A DNA stretch of 64,000 nucleotides from Dendrolimus kikuchii. Its lineage: Eukaryota; Arthropoda; Insecta; Lepidoptera; Lasiocampidae. Below the pieces are notes generated by a model, which was not told the origin of the DNA, searched no databases, and worked only from the letters and a program-made list of their open reading frames with translations. Location of the stretch: assembly GCA_019925095.2 (NCBI GenBank), contig CM034401.1, positions 4,495,838 to 4,559,837 of the forward strand. The letters run 5' to 3'. Below, piece by piece: positions 1-10,199 of the stretch. Both the position numbers and the translations under genes were made by a program. Position 1 is the first letter of the stretch, and every line of letters starts with the position of its first letter.

Positions 1-208
1 CGGATAAAAGGGACTTGCAGGTGACTAAATTGGTCTAGCGAGTGTAGATCCACCATTAAGCTCTTGCTTGGTATCAGTTCATTTTAATTTAATCTATACT
101 AACAAAGGAAACGGATACGCTTTCGTGCATTCTTGGGCCCAGATTGTAAAAAGATGACAATGATTTTGAGATTTCTTTTTATCATGTCGATATTGATGTC
201 GACGACAA

Positions 209-456
209 TGATAATAATAATAATAATCGGCAAACAAACACACATTGTATATTCACAAATTAAGCAAGTTACGCTTGTGTTATGAGTAATATACAACGGA
301 CTACTCTGGGGCCGATCCCAGACACCCAGACCATAGTAAATAACGGAGAAAATACGTTTCCGAAATTTACTATACCAAGAATCGAACCCGGAACCTCTGC
401 GTTGCAGTGAGGTACGCCGGCAAAGCCTTAGCCCGCTCAACCACAGAGGCCGTCAA
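209..456 (-). mobile_element. tRNA-derived SINE, family SINE1, copy 1
   Basis: On the minus strand this repeat begins near 454 with a tRNA-like head and ends at 211-227 in a TAA/TTA trinucleotide run. The head carries a Pol III A-box (TGGTTGAGCGG) and, further in, a B-box-like GGTTCGATTCT. Two more copies occur at 30291 and 46681. A possible target duplication AATGATA is seen on both sides (about 206-212 and 456-462). Any ORF read through it is incidental. Confidence 0.8.
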
Positions 457-480
457 ATGATAACATTGTTGTGTGCTTAG

Positions 481-1350
481 TAATTTTAAATGAATTAATG
501 GTGTGTGAGAAATTCATTTACATAAAGCAATTGTGTTAATCGATAACTTATTTTATTTGTGACTTTATTTTTAAGATTTCTCGAATCGTATCATTGTAGT
601 GGCTTAAGTAATTTTAAATGAATTAATCGTGTGTGTGAAATTCATTTACATAAAGCAATTATGGTAATCGATAACTTTTTTATTTGCGACTTCATTTTTA
701 AGATTTCTCGAATCGTATCATTGTGGTAGGTTAAGTAATTTTAAATGAATTAATCGTGTGTGTGAAATTAATTTACATAGTCATAAAGCAATTATGGTAA
801 TCGATAACTTTTTTATTTGTGACTTTATTTTTAAGATTTCTCGAATCGTATCATTGTAGTGGCTTAAGTAATTTTAAATGAATTAATCGTGTGTGTGAAA
901 TTCATTTACATACAGCGATTATGGTAATCGATAACTTATTTTATTTGTGACTTTATTTTTAAGATTTCTCGAATCGTATCATTGTAGTGGCTTAAGTAAT
1001 TTTAAATGAATTAATCGTGTGTGTGAAATTCATTTACATAAAGCAATTATGGTAATCGATAACTTATTTTATTTGTGACTTTATTTTTAAATTTCTCGAA
1101 TCGTATCATTGTGGTAGGTTAAGTAATTTTAAATGAATTAATTGTGTGTATGAAATTTATTTACATACAGCGATTATGGTAATCGATAATTAATTTTATT
1201 TGTGACTTTATTTTTAAGATTTCTCAAAGTACGCGTTGATCGTGTCGTATGTTTTATATGTATTCCCGATTGATGAAATTCATTCAAATGATCGATTATG
1301 GTAATCGATACCTTATCTATTTGTTACCCTATTTTTAAAATTTCTCGTTT
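481..1350. repeat. Tandem array, about 128-bp period, six units plus a decayed seventh
   Basis: The phrase TAATTTTAAATGAATTAA recurs at 481, 609, 736, 869, 997 and 1124 (spacings 128, 127, 133, 128, 127). Each unit also contains ATGGTAATCGATA and a TTTCTCGAATCGTATCATTG segment. A more diverged unit follows to about 1350. Units differ by a few substitutions and one short insertion in the third. It is satellite-like and non-coding. Confidence 0.9.
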
Positions 1351-1876
1351 TCCACTACTCTTCGACCGTGAATGTTACATAATTAAAACTACGTCTTAGC
1401 GGTTTTAAGCGTGGCATTTTATTGATTTAATTTGTATTTAAATATTTACTTATTAATATTTTTAATTAATGTTATTTTGATTGTATGTTTCAGTTTGTTT
1501 GTTATTTCCTTATGACATGTAAAAACAGCTGAGTGTAATGTAATTCTATAGATAGTAACAAATACCAGAAAGAAAAATACTTGAGATTGAGAAATGTACA
1601 GTCGCGGCATGAAAATTTTTGTCCCCTTAAAGTCGACTTTTGCTTGCACGAGTACAAGAAAAGGTACTGCCAACATTTGAATAAATGCTACATTTTGTTA
1701 CGTTTATAAAATATAGAAATGTGAAAAAAGAAAATTTCAATGTTAACAATGACAGACACCGAGATTAACAATAGTTTTAATCATTTTTTAATGATTAAAA
1801 CAAAGAGGGTATAATCACTACGCTTATCATAAATATTAAAACTAATAAAAAGGTTTTATATCTCTAAACAATCTTT
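1351..1876. other. AT-rich gap, no gene seen
   Basis: Bases 1374-1425 are, in reverse complement, similar to about 32950-32990 (a shared CCGCTTAAAACCG and ACGTAGTTTTA core), so a dispersed repeat end lies here. The rest is AT-rich with only short chance ORFs. Confidence 0.5.
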
Positions 1877-1879
1877 TTG

Positions 1880-1960
1880 CACAAGGGGCGCGTTCCTTTA
1901 GTATCTCACAACGCCCAAAATGATGCATCTGCCGTTCCACATGGCGACCATGGTCGTTAT
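1880..1960 (+). repeat. Dispersed repeat related to 62840-62910
   Basis: The stretch with CTCACAACGCCCAA followed by GCCGTTCCACA and GGCGACC recurs at about 62845-62905 with similar spacing. The two copies lie at opposite ends of the window in the same orientation. No ORF homology was recognised, although this part is GC-richer than its surroundings. Confidence 0.55.
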
Positions 1961-2411
1961 GGTCGTGGCGAAAACGTCTCTAATGACGTCATTATTTTTG
2001 ATCACACAGCGCTCACAACGAGTCGAAGTGGGCGTTGCACACAGAGCAATAATTCTCTCTATCGATTGACATTGAAAAAGGCGAGATTTTCAAATCAACC
2101 AATAACATTTGTGTATTTTGTTGTTAGTGACATCAACGCTCCATAATCTTTTTTTCTACTAGAGTTTATGATTGTAACACACGCGAGCAACTGGAGCGAG
2201 AAAAATCACGTTCGTGAACCTGGTCGTTGTGTCTCTTGTGGGACGTAGCCTATATAGAAAATCAAACAACTTTGATCTAAGCAATTTTTAACTTTATTGT
2301 CAAATAGATAAACATAATTTTTTGTGGAATAGTCTGTTCTGTGATTTAGTTAGAAAACATAACATAAAGTAACGCGATACATATTGTAATATTAAAGTAT
2401 ATAAAAAGTAG

Positions 2412-2841
2412 GATAAACGCAGTTGAAATGAGAGCTTTGAGAAGTATATGTGCGGTTAGATGGAATGATATGATAATGAACAGTGTGATAAGGGAACATT
2501 GTGGATTGAAAGAAGATGCAATAACAAGAGTTGAAAAAGGAATGTTAAGGTGATTTGGACATGTAGACAGAATTAATAAATATAGATTCACGAAACAGGT
2601 GTTTGACAGTATTGTGAATGGTAGAGTTGTTGCCGGTACACCGAGACGAACACACCATGATCAACTATCAGAAGTGTTAAAGAGAGGTCAGGTAAAAGCA
2701 TCTCAAATAAACGTGCATGTATGAAGAGGCTAATGAAAGTAGGTGAAGCGTGAGTTGTTTGTCAGGATCGTCGCAAGCGAATATCCATAGTCTCTGCCTA
2801 ACCCAATGGGAAAAAGGCGTGATTTTATGTATGTATGTATA
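2412..2841 (+). pseudogene. Decayed LINE reverse transcriptase C-terminus with ATGT-repeat tail
   Basis: Reading the plus strand gives a C-terminal LINE segment: RSICGVRWNDM, then KGMLR, a stop, then FGHVDR, TKQVFD and HHDQLSEVLKRG. These align in order with the family L C-terminus elsewhere in the window (KGMLRWFGHVER, TKQIYN, FHDQIDRVLAEG). It ends in an ATGT tetranucleotide run at about 2818-2841, as family L does. At least two stops interrupt it, and it is more diverged than the L copies. It is probably an older relative of the same LINE lineage. Confidence 0.7.
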
Positions 2842-2844
2842 AAA

Positions 2845-3296
2845 AGTGAACATGTATTGCGAAATTTAAAAAGACTGTTTGGAATATAAATAACCCTTGT
2901 ATTTAGTTTCATAAGTAATATTTTAATGTACTATTATATAAATATGTTTCCAAACAAACCAACAACAATACGATGCCTTTTCATATAAACAATTTCTGTT
3001 TTGAAATACGATACCAATTTAAGTTTTCAGCGGAAATATTCAGTAAGTATATCCTTCTAGTTTATTCTCTGGAGAGAATAAGATTTATTTCAGTCTTATT
3101 ATACGAGGGAGTAACTTTGGCTACAAAATATTTTGTCAAAGTATTGGTCTGAATTGGACTTCTCTAAAGAAGATTCTTAATTTAATTTGGTCTGTTAAAT
3201 ATGGTATAATCTGAAGATTTTTTAATTTAAATGATAATTGTCTAAATTTAAGTGTTTTTGAGTTGTAGAATAAACTTTTACTATTTATTTAATTAC
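2845..3296. other. AT-rich gap, nothing recognised
   Basis: No ORF with family resemblance, no RNA gene and no repeat unit was seen. Two hundred bases upstream of the LINE relic (2150-2345) are equally featureless. Confidence 0.4.
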
Positions 3297-3673
3297 TAGC
3301 TGACTCGGCAAACTTCGTACTACCTCAGAATCAATAAATAAAAAAAACGTTGATTTCTGAACGACGGGACGAACATCAAACATTTGACATTCAAAACCCA
3401 AAAAATGAAAATGAAAACTTCACTTTTAAATTTAATTTGATTTCTGAACGACTTTTAAATTTAATTTGATTTCTGAACGACTTTTAAATTTAATTGATTT
3501 CTATACGACGGAACGAACATCAAGTGTTTGTCAGGTAGGAATAATTTCTAAGGGAAAGCGAAATTGTTGTTTTTACTATATTTCAAGCATTTTTTTCAAA
3601 TAATTCAAAATGAAAATTAGCCAAATCATTCCAGTCGTTCTCAAATTTTAGTGAGACTAACGAACAGCAATTG

Positions 3674-3755
<82 letters not shown>
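3297..3755 (+). mobile_element. LINE/SINE-like 3' repeat ending in a TA microsatellite
   Basis: It starts CTAGCTGACTCGGCAAACTTC and ends in a TA dinucleotide run of roughly 75 bp (about 3677-3753). An inverted relative lies at 6445-6725, sharing the start, the ACGACGGGACGAACATCAAA block and the end (GTTCGTTAGTCTC in reverse). Between about 3420 and 3500 a 29-bp segment containing GATTTCTGAACGAC is repeated about 2.5 times, which the other copy lacks. It is non-coding and probably the 3' region of a non-autonomous retroposon. Confidence 0.6.
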
Positions 3756-4003
3756 ATTAATTTGTGATGCTACATTTCTTTTGGAAGTTATAATATGACT
3801 TTAAACAGGATTTCAAATATAAAAAGGTGGTCAAATTGAACTAGTTGTGTTAGGGATTAGTGTGTTAAAACACAAAGTATTATGGTAGTATTTAAAAACG
3901 TTGCAATATAGGATAATCTTGTTCTGCCTTAGCCTTCTAACATATATTGAAAACATTCGTATCTATTCATAATAAATAAAAGTGCCATAAAATTATACAT
4001 CAC

Positions 4004-4131
4004 CCACAAGTTTTAGTATATTTCAATAAATATATGGTTTTTCGAGTATATTATTGCCAGGTGGTAAATTACTACCTGGCAATAATATACTCGAAAAACC
4101 ATATATTTTTGAAATTTACTTAAACTTGTGG
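4004..4131. repeat. 128-bp near-perfect palindrome (hairpin)
   Basis: Left arm CCACAAGTTTTAGTATATTTC... and right arm ...GAAATTTACTTAAACTTGTGG are inverted complements with few mismatches. They meet around a GTAAATTAC centre near 4066-4074. The inner roughly 38 bp on each side (from AATATATGG to GCCAGGTGGTA) are essentially perfect. It could be a foldback element or a hairpin formed by inverted duplication. Confidence 0.85.
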
Positions 4132-4290
4132 AAGCATTTGCTCGTCTGAATGATTACTACACCTGGTCTAGAGCATGCAACCATAACAACCTTAAGTAGT
4201 GTTCCGGCTTCGACACCGGCAGCACATTGGAAGTAAATGTCCATACAACCACTTTACAACAAGTGGGCCATCAGTCCAGCACTCCACCGA
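4132..4290 (+). mobile_element. Diverged family R fragment
   Basis: It begins right at the palindrome edge with GCATTTGCTCGTCTGAATG and continues with CCTGGTCTAGAG, CATAACAACCTT, GTGTTCCGGC and AAATGTCCATA, all in the order of family R. It lacks both the R head and the A tail. It is the most diverged R copy in the window. Confidence 0.65.
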
Positions 4291-5535
4291 TAAAAAACAT
4301 CCATTAGTTAATAATATTATAAGAGTTGTATTTTATGGTTGCTTGTAGGCGAACTGACAAACGCGTTTACTTGATAACCAGTGGTTACCGTCACCCATAG
4401 ACAACTACAACAACAAGGAAGCCGACATGTTGCAACTCTTTAGAATAGAATAGAATAATAATTTATTGCTAGAAATGTATGTATACATAGGTGTTTTGTT
4501 GTAATTGCTTCAATACATATTGCCTTATTAGGTGTGAAATTTTCATATCATAGAACTAAAACTAAATTGAAACTGATATACAATAATCATTAAATAAATT
4601 AGATGTCATAATAATGTTACATTTCAAACAAAGCATTAAGTAAAAAATAATTCATTAATAATAATGAGAATTTGTCATTTAAATAAACAACGATTTTTTT
4701 TATAATAAATATCTGTTTACGCCCTTATTGAAGAGTCCCTTATTGTAGCGCTCTGGGAATTATTATGTTATTTTGGATACTCCTCTGACTTGAATACATG
4801 TAGCTCTGTGATTTATAAACTAGAACCCGTGGTGCTTTTTCTCCTTTTCCTAATCTGATATAAAACTAAGTTTTTATTACTTGGTAAGTAGTAAACAAGG
4901 CATTGGATAAATCTGCGGCTTTTACGAGATCAGAATGAACAAATACGAACTGATTGGAAAAGGTGTGTTGGAAGAGTGTGTTAAGTTCCTTATCCATGTA
5001 TCAGTTTTATCCAACATTGCTTCCTGCTTACAAGACTATATAATCAAAACAGGTTTCGAAGGTAATACATAAACCTTGTTTACTCTCACGAGATAAATTT
5101 TTCAATATGAAATAAAAACTACAAGCAAAATATTCTATTGCTGGCTTAACATACATATTGTCACGTCTGTTTCCCATTAGATTTCCACCTGCTACGATCT
5201 TGACAAAAACTTTCCCTTATTTTTAACAACGCAGGGGAATGTTCTTTCTTGCGACACACACGGGCCATTGATAAGGGGGGAGGACATCTGCAGCGCCTAC
5301 TGCTGCAGTTCCTGCCGCCTGCACCTGTGCGTATGGGACTCTCGTATGGTTTCGGTGCCTTTCTTAATTAAGGGAGGCCGAACCCACTAAACCTACCTGC
5401 GTCCCGAAAAGAAAAAACACTTTATAAGAACGCCACGGGATCTAGAACAACGTTACTGCATCGTGACGTTCTAGTGTGCAAGATTGGTACAAACACAGGG
5501 AAGTAGGGCTTTGCCACTACTACGTACTTTGCTCT
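4291..5535. other. Long gap, no gene seen
   Basis: Mostly AT-rich. Bases 4438-4470 (AGAATAGAATAGAATAATAA plus TTTATTG) resemble the edge of a LINE 3' tail read in reverse, like 15545. Bases 5240-5410 are locally GC-rich (GGGGGGAGGACATC, repeated CTGCAG) without a usable ORF or recognised family. Confidence 0.4.
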
Positions 5536-5536
5536 G

Positions 5537-5762
5537 CGCAGGAACGGAAAAAGGAGCCCGGCCGCAGGGATTAGTACTCCGGCCGGGTGGCCTGTCGTAA
5601 GAGGCGACCAAACAACCCACAGCCAGGTGGTAAGGCATTTGTCTGACTGGATGGCTACCACCCCTGGTCTAGAGTATGCCACCATAACAACCGAATTGTG
5701 TTCCGGCATCAGTGATCAGGTTCCAGTCTCTCCTATAAGGCCGGCAGCAAATTGGCAGCCCC
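5537..5762 (+). mobile_element. Family R copy, 3'-truncated, left arm of an inverted pair
   Basis: It begins GCAGGAACGGA, has the R landmarks CTGTCGTAAGAGGCGAC, GGATGGCTACCACCCCTGG and TTCCGGCAT, and stops without an A tail where the next copy's T run begins. A short extra GC-rich insertion lies near 5552-5582. It pairs head-outward with the minus-strand copy at 5763-6085. Confidence 0.8.
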
Positions 5763-6085
5763 TTTTTTTTTTTTTTTTTTTATTGCAGGAGATCAGCAGA
5801 CAGGCAAATGGCCCACTTGATGGAAAGCGGTTACCATCGCCTATGGACATTTGCAACACCAAAGGTGCTACAAATGCGCTGCTGCTCTCTTAAGGGAAAC
5901 TGGAACCTGGTCACTAATGCCGGAACACAACTCGAAGGTTGTTATGGCGACATACTTTAGACCAGGGGTGGTAGCCATCCAGTCGGGCAAGTGCCCTACC
6001 ACCTGGCTGTTGGTTGTTAAGTCGCCTCTTACGACAGGCCGCCCGGCCGCAGGAAATTGTATTCTTTCTCCGTTCCTGCACGGAT
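5763..6085 (-). mobile_element. Family R copy, full length
   Basis: Read on the minus strand it runs from ATCCGTGCAGGAACGGAG at 6085 to TCCTGCAATA and an A run (here T18 at 5763-5780). Family R is about 310 bp. It has no ORF conserved among copies, ends in AATAAA-like sequence plus A's, and varies most in A-tail length. This fits a retroposon copied from a polyadenylated or A-tailed RNA. A B-box-like GGTTCCAGTCTCC is present, but no convincing A-box was seen. Confidence 0.8.
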
Positions 6086-6235
6086 GTAATGCCCCTCTTG
6101 TATTGCTAATGTTCATAGGCGACGGTTTCCATTTTCCATCACAGTTGGGCAATTAGCCTGTCTGCTTTGCTTCAGTAGTAAAAAAAAACTACGTAAAGGT
6201 AACAAAAATCGCTTCATCAGCTTTATTTAACCTCT

Positions 6236-6440
6236 TCATACATACACGCTTACATAAAGTGCTTTTTAACTTAAGCTTTCCTTAAAATATCTTCAATCTG
6301 ATCATGGCGAATACGTCGCAGTCTACAGGCACCGACTATACGAGTGACATTGCTATCAAATACTTGTTTTGTGATTCTGCTTTCATTTATTCTCTCTGCA
6401 TGCCTAAATCACTTTAACATTCCTTTTTCAACGGTTGTTA
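6236..6440 (-). pseudogene. Decayed LINE C-terminus, family L relative
   Basis: In reverse complement the sequence gives TVEKGMLK, stop, FRHAERINESRITKQVFDS, then RIRHDQIEDILRKA. This is the same order as the LINE relic at 2412 and as family L. Stops interrupt it. The 3' side ends near 6236 at a short CATACATACA run. It lies beside the inverted repeat copy at 6445. Confidence 0.6.
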
Positions 6441-6444
6441 TCTA

Positions 6445-6725
6445 TATATATATAAATCAATTACTGTTCGTTAGTCTCGCTAAAACTCGAGAAAGGCTGG
6501 AATGATTTGGCTAATTTTGGTTTTGAATTATTTGTGGAAGTCCAGGGAAGGTTTGAAAGGTGAGAAATATGAAAAAAAGCTTGGAATATAATAAAAACAA
6601 CAATTTCGCATTCCCTTGAAACCATTCCTGCATGTCAAACATTTGATGTTCGTCCCGTCGTTCAGAAATCAACGTTTTTTATTTATTGATTCTGAGGCGG
6701 TACGAAGTTTGCCGGGTCAGCTAGT
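6445..6725 (-). mobile_element. Second copy of the 3297 repeat, inverted
   Basis: Minus-strand start CTAGCTGACCCGGCAAACTTC at 6724, followed by the ACGACGGGACGAACATCAAA block, ending near 6445 in TATATATA. It lacks the 29-bp internal triplication of the 3297 copy. It contains a GCCAAATCATTCCAGCC motif typical of LINE 3' ends. Confidence 0.6.
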
Positions 6726-7087
6726 TGTATAATATTTCTCAACCAGCCATTAGAATAATTTTCTTTTAACCCTTAAGACAATTATCGATATACCAAAAAG
6801 CCGCAAGACTAACACTATCACTATCTCGTAATATACCAAGAAAATATACCCATTTCATACAAATCATACAACTCCTATATAAACAGAGTGAGACAACAAC
6901 ACAATTAACGAGCACGTGCACAAACGCCATCTGCACTCTCATCGCGGACACATATGTGCTAATAGTGAGTTAAAGTTAAAGGGTTAAAATAATGAAAAAT
7001 TTGAATAATAATAATTCTTTTACTGACACACAACATATACATGATTTTTGGAACCAAAACACTATTTAATTATGTTTAAATGTCTTA

Positions 7088-7183
7088 TGGCTGGTTCCTA
7101 TATCTTATTATTCATTCAATTGTCCTATCATTGGTTAAATTTTAAGGCACTTTGAACGGTCGGTAAGATATAGGAACCGGCTA
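7088..7183. mobile_element. 96-bp MITE with 20-bp inverted repeats and TTA duplications
   Basis: Left terminus TGGCTGGTTCCTATATCTTA and right terminus (reverse complement) TAGCCGGTTCCTATATCTTA differ at two positions. TTA flanks both sides (7085-7087 and 7184-7186). Related termini occur at 28304/28872. The 3-bp TTA duplication is typical of PIF/Harbinger-like MITEs. The superfamily is inferred. Confidence 0.7.
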
Positions 7184-7189
7184 TTAGTC

Positions 7190-7880
7190 AACTTAATAAA
7201 CATCTAAAGACAGATATAAAATTAGAAAACTTTTTAAATTAATCATTTAAACACACACTTTAACTAAAATTTTATTTAAAAAATTGTCTCACTAAAATAA
7301 GCAGGTATATACTCGTATAACTGTGACCCCAGGTATGGAAAGCTCGATATAAAAAAATCAACATACAGGTCATGTGTTAAAATAAGTATACATTTTTCCA
7401 TAACAAAAAGGTCTGTTTTTCATTCCGTGATTCAGTAACTTTCATACCCTATTGTGTTTGTTTCGCTATTGTTGTAAAAGTCATAAACGAAATCGGGATA
7501 GGTCGGTTTTCATGAATAAATTCATGAATAAAATTATGTAACTTGTAGAAATATTCAGTGTTATTCGTCCACGGTATTGGGGGCCAGTATTACTCTACCG
7601 GGTGTACTTACTTTCATTTTAACTTCCACAACGATGTGAAAATATTTCTCGGGCCGTTTATTGCTGGCTGGAGAGTTTCCGCGGTGAAAAGTTGGAGTTG
7701 AGAATATCATATCCATTCCGTATAATAGTGCCCGTTGTCTATTTGCTGAATTTCCTTAAACCGCATCCAAGCTTCTTGTAAGTAGGCGTGTAAAAATCAA
7801 GTAATAAATATTAAAGTCATTCTTTAAAATTATAATTTAATATCATTGTTATGTGCGGGCTGGATTGGGAGCAAATACCA
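7190..7880. other. Gap, no gene seen
   Basis: AT-rich with several short chance ORFs. No repeat unit from elsewhere in the window was recognised. Confidence 0.35.
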
Positions 7881-8003
7881 TTTTTTTAACTAAACGATTT
7901 TATTACCTTGCACAGCAGTATGTGATTTTTTTCCGCAGGGTTCCCACTTTACGTACAACTAACGACGCACTGTCCCCACGATAAGATGTCTCACTCACAA
8001 TAC

Positions 8004-8326
8004 AGTGGTTATTTTTATTTTATTGCAGGAGTTGAGCAGACAGGCAGACGGCCCACTTGATTGAAAGCGGTTACCATCGCCTATGGACATTTGCAACACC
8101 GAAGGTGCTACAAATGCGCTGCTGCTCTCTTAAAGGGAGACTGGAACCTGGTCACTAATGCCGGAACACAACTCAAAGTTATTATGGCAACATACTTTAG
8201 ACGAGGGGTGGTATCCATCCAGTCGAGCAAATACTCTACTAACTGGCTGTGGGTTATTTTGTCCCCTCTTACGACAGGCCGCCCGGCCGCAGGAAATTGT
8301 ATTCTTTCTCCGTTCCTGCACGGATA
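8004..8326 (-). mobile_element. Family R copy, full length, left arm of palindromic pair
   Basis: T-rich tail at about 8011-8023, body through the R landmarks, head CCGTGCAGGAACGGAG (reverse) ending at 8326. It is followed after a few bases by an inverted partial copy. The pair as a whole is bordered by AATAC on both sides (7999-8003 and 8521-8525). Confidence 0.8.
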
Positions 8327-8333
8327 AAAACGG

Positions 8334-8520
8334 TCTAAAGCATGTCGCCATAACAACCTTGAGTTGTATTCCGGCATTAGTGACCAGGTTCCAGTCTCCT
8401 TTAAGAGAGCAGCAGCGCATTTGTAGCACCTTTGGTATTGCAAATGTCTATAGGCGATGGTAACCGCTTTCCATCAAGTGGGCCGTCTGTCTGTCTGTTA
8501 AACTCCTGCAATGAAAAAAA
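8334..8520 (+). mobile_element. Family R copy, 5'-truncated, right arm of palindromic pair
   Basis: It starts inside the family at TCTAAAGCATGTCGCC and runs to AACTCCTGCAATGAAAAAAA. It is complementary to the 3' half of the copy at 8004-8326, giving inverted arms of roughly 185 bp with A tails facing outward. Confidence 0.8.
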
Positions 8521-9056
8521 AATACCGTCGCCAAGATTGCGTAGACCACCTCCTGCTACTGCAGTGCTCACCTCCGAATTTACCGAGTGTAGCTCGCTTT
8601 TGGATCTCTTCTTAAACTACGCTACAGTCCTCCTTCACTGAACTGCCCAGTAAACTTTTTAAAACATTCACCACTAACCTTCCCACTTAACTCGTCACTG
8701 TCTTCTACTTAACTCTTCTTCCAATTTTCTCGTATCGCAGTTGTCGGTTTGCTGTCTTCAACTGAACTCTACGGTAGGCGCGCCTCACACTAATTATACA
8801 CCCGAAAGCATCTTCTGAAACCCATAATTTCGATCTTCTTTTCGTTATTCTTTTATTTGCTGTCTTTCCCTTTCTAAACATCTATCTATGTCTGTTTTTT
8901 CCTTCCTGAACCTTCTATTCTAGAATTATCTATCCCTTTCTAAAATGTATCTGTCCTTGTCTTTACTTTCCAGAGTCTTCCATATTTTTCTAAAAGTCTT
9001 GAGACCGGCTTTCGCTGCCAGAAAGTTCTACCCTTGGTCGCAACATTATATAGGTA

Positions 9057-9200
9057 ACTAGCGGTCTCGGCAAACGTATGTTTTGACAAAATAAAAATCT
9101 AGGACCTGATTCCCTATTGTTATGTAACTTAGTTGACAGCAGAACTCTATTTACTGATCTCCCAGTTAAAAAAAAATGGTTATAAATTAAAATGAAACCT
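9057..9200 (+). mobile_element. Fragment of the G repeat (LINE 3'-like)
   Basis: It begins ACTAGCGGTCTCGGCAAACG followed by AAAATAAAAATCTAGGACC, matching the start of the copies at 12408 and 49918, then decays. The downstream AAAAAAAAATGG region is unexplained. Confidence 0.45.
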
Positions 9201-9420
9201 ATTCTATTTAGTTGGAACAAATCGCGTTTGACAGCTATCTCACCTGATGTTAAGTGAAGATGCGATCTATGATGGAGCACGCTTACCTATAGTAGATACA
9301 TATTCACTTGTGACTTCAAGATCACTGGTTTATATGAATCGGGGAACACAGACTCCGGTAAATTGTTCTACTCGACAGCGGTGCGGACAAGAAAGGTGGA
9401 GGCAAAATGCTTAGTTTTTA

Positions 9421-9730
9421 TTTTTTTATTGCAGGAGTACAGCAGACAGGCAGGCGGCCAACTTGATGGAAAACGGTTACCATCGCCTATGGACATTTGT
9501 AACACCAAAGGTGCTACAAATGCGCTGCTGCTCTCTTAAAGGTGACCGGAACCAGATCACTAAAGCCGGAACACAACACAAGTTTGTTATAGCGGCATAG
9601 TTTAGATCAGGGGTGGTCGCCATCCAATCAAGCAAATACTCTACTAACTGGCTATGGGTTGTTTTGTCGCTCCTTACGACAGGCCGCCCGGCCGCAGGAA
9701 ATTGTATTCTTTCTCCGTTCCTGCGCGGAT
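9421..9730 (-). mobile_element. Family R copy, full length
   Basis: T run at 9421-9427 then ATTGCAGGAG, ending CCTGCGCGGAT. All R landmarks are in order. It differs from the consensus at the head (CGCGGAT for CACGGAT). Confidence 0.8.
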
Positions 9731-9734
9731 AAAA

Positions 9735-10195
9735 AGTGTTAGTTAGTTATAAAGTTAGTTCTCACCAATGGTATGTCCATCATGCAACGATGGCGTAAAC
9801 CGGTGCGTCTAGTGATCGGATGATAGAAAGAGGATGGGGAAATCACCGTGAAGTTCCGTAGCACACTCTCTAAAGTGTATCTGATAAAAAACAGACAGAC
9901 CTGCCACCCTGCGGCAATGCTCAAGGCTTTGAAGCCGGGTATCAAAAAGAGTATCATCGCCAATCAGTCTCCTGGCTCTCCTATCAATCGACTCCAACGC
10001 GAATAACTGGTCCTTAGCTGAGTCGTCCCAAGGTGAGCTCAGTACTCCATTCATGATCGAACCTGTGGTTGGTATAGGGTTAGCAAGTGTTCTGGTGTAA
10101 AGTACTGTCTCACCTTCGAAAGTACACCCAGCTTTTTGGCTGCTACTTGAGCCAAAGACTTGTATGTATGAACCAAAGTTGATTGTTGGAGGCAA
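9735..10195 (-). pseudogene. LINE ORF2 C-terminal relic, frameshifted
   Basis: The minus strand reads FALESIDRRARRLIGDDTLFDTRLQSLEHCRRVAGLSVFYQIHF, then in another frame FYHPITRRTGLRHRCMMDIPLVRTN. This order matches the C-terminal tail of insect non-LTR reverse transcriptases (RA.RLIG, LEHRR.VA.L..FY.I, R.T...R). At least one frameshift near 9830-9860 separates the parts, and no upstream RT core was found. Jockey/CR1-like affinity is my impression only. Confidence 0.65.
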
Positions 10196-10199
10196 GGAG

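Larger units (their letters stand above)
7900..8970 (-). mobile_element. LTR-like repeat (family V) split by an R pair
   Basis: 7905-8003 and 8521-8930 match, in order, the continuous sequence at 60340-60725 and the reverse complement of 57835-58380. Shared blocks include ACTAACGACGCACT, ATAAGATGTCTCACTCACAA, GCGTAGACCACC, CTACTGCAGTGCTC and CCCATAATTTCGATCTTC. Comparison with the uninterrupted copy shows the R pair at about 8004-8520 is an insertion. The repeat length, lack of ORF and TGTTAC end in the 60270 copy suggest a solo LTR, though no complete copy has both ends. Confidence 0.65.

Noticed and set aside
9421..9730. Family R as an inverted-repeat DNA transposon
   Set aside because: The similarity of its ends is short (TTAT, TGCAGGA). 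A tails of variable length, 5' truncations and target duplications fit retroposition better.
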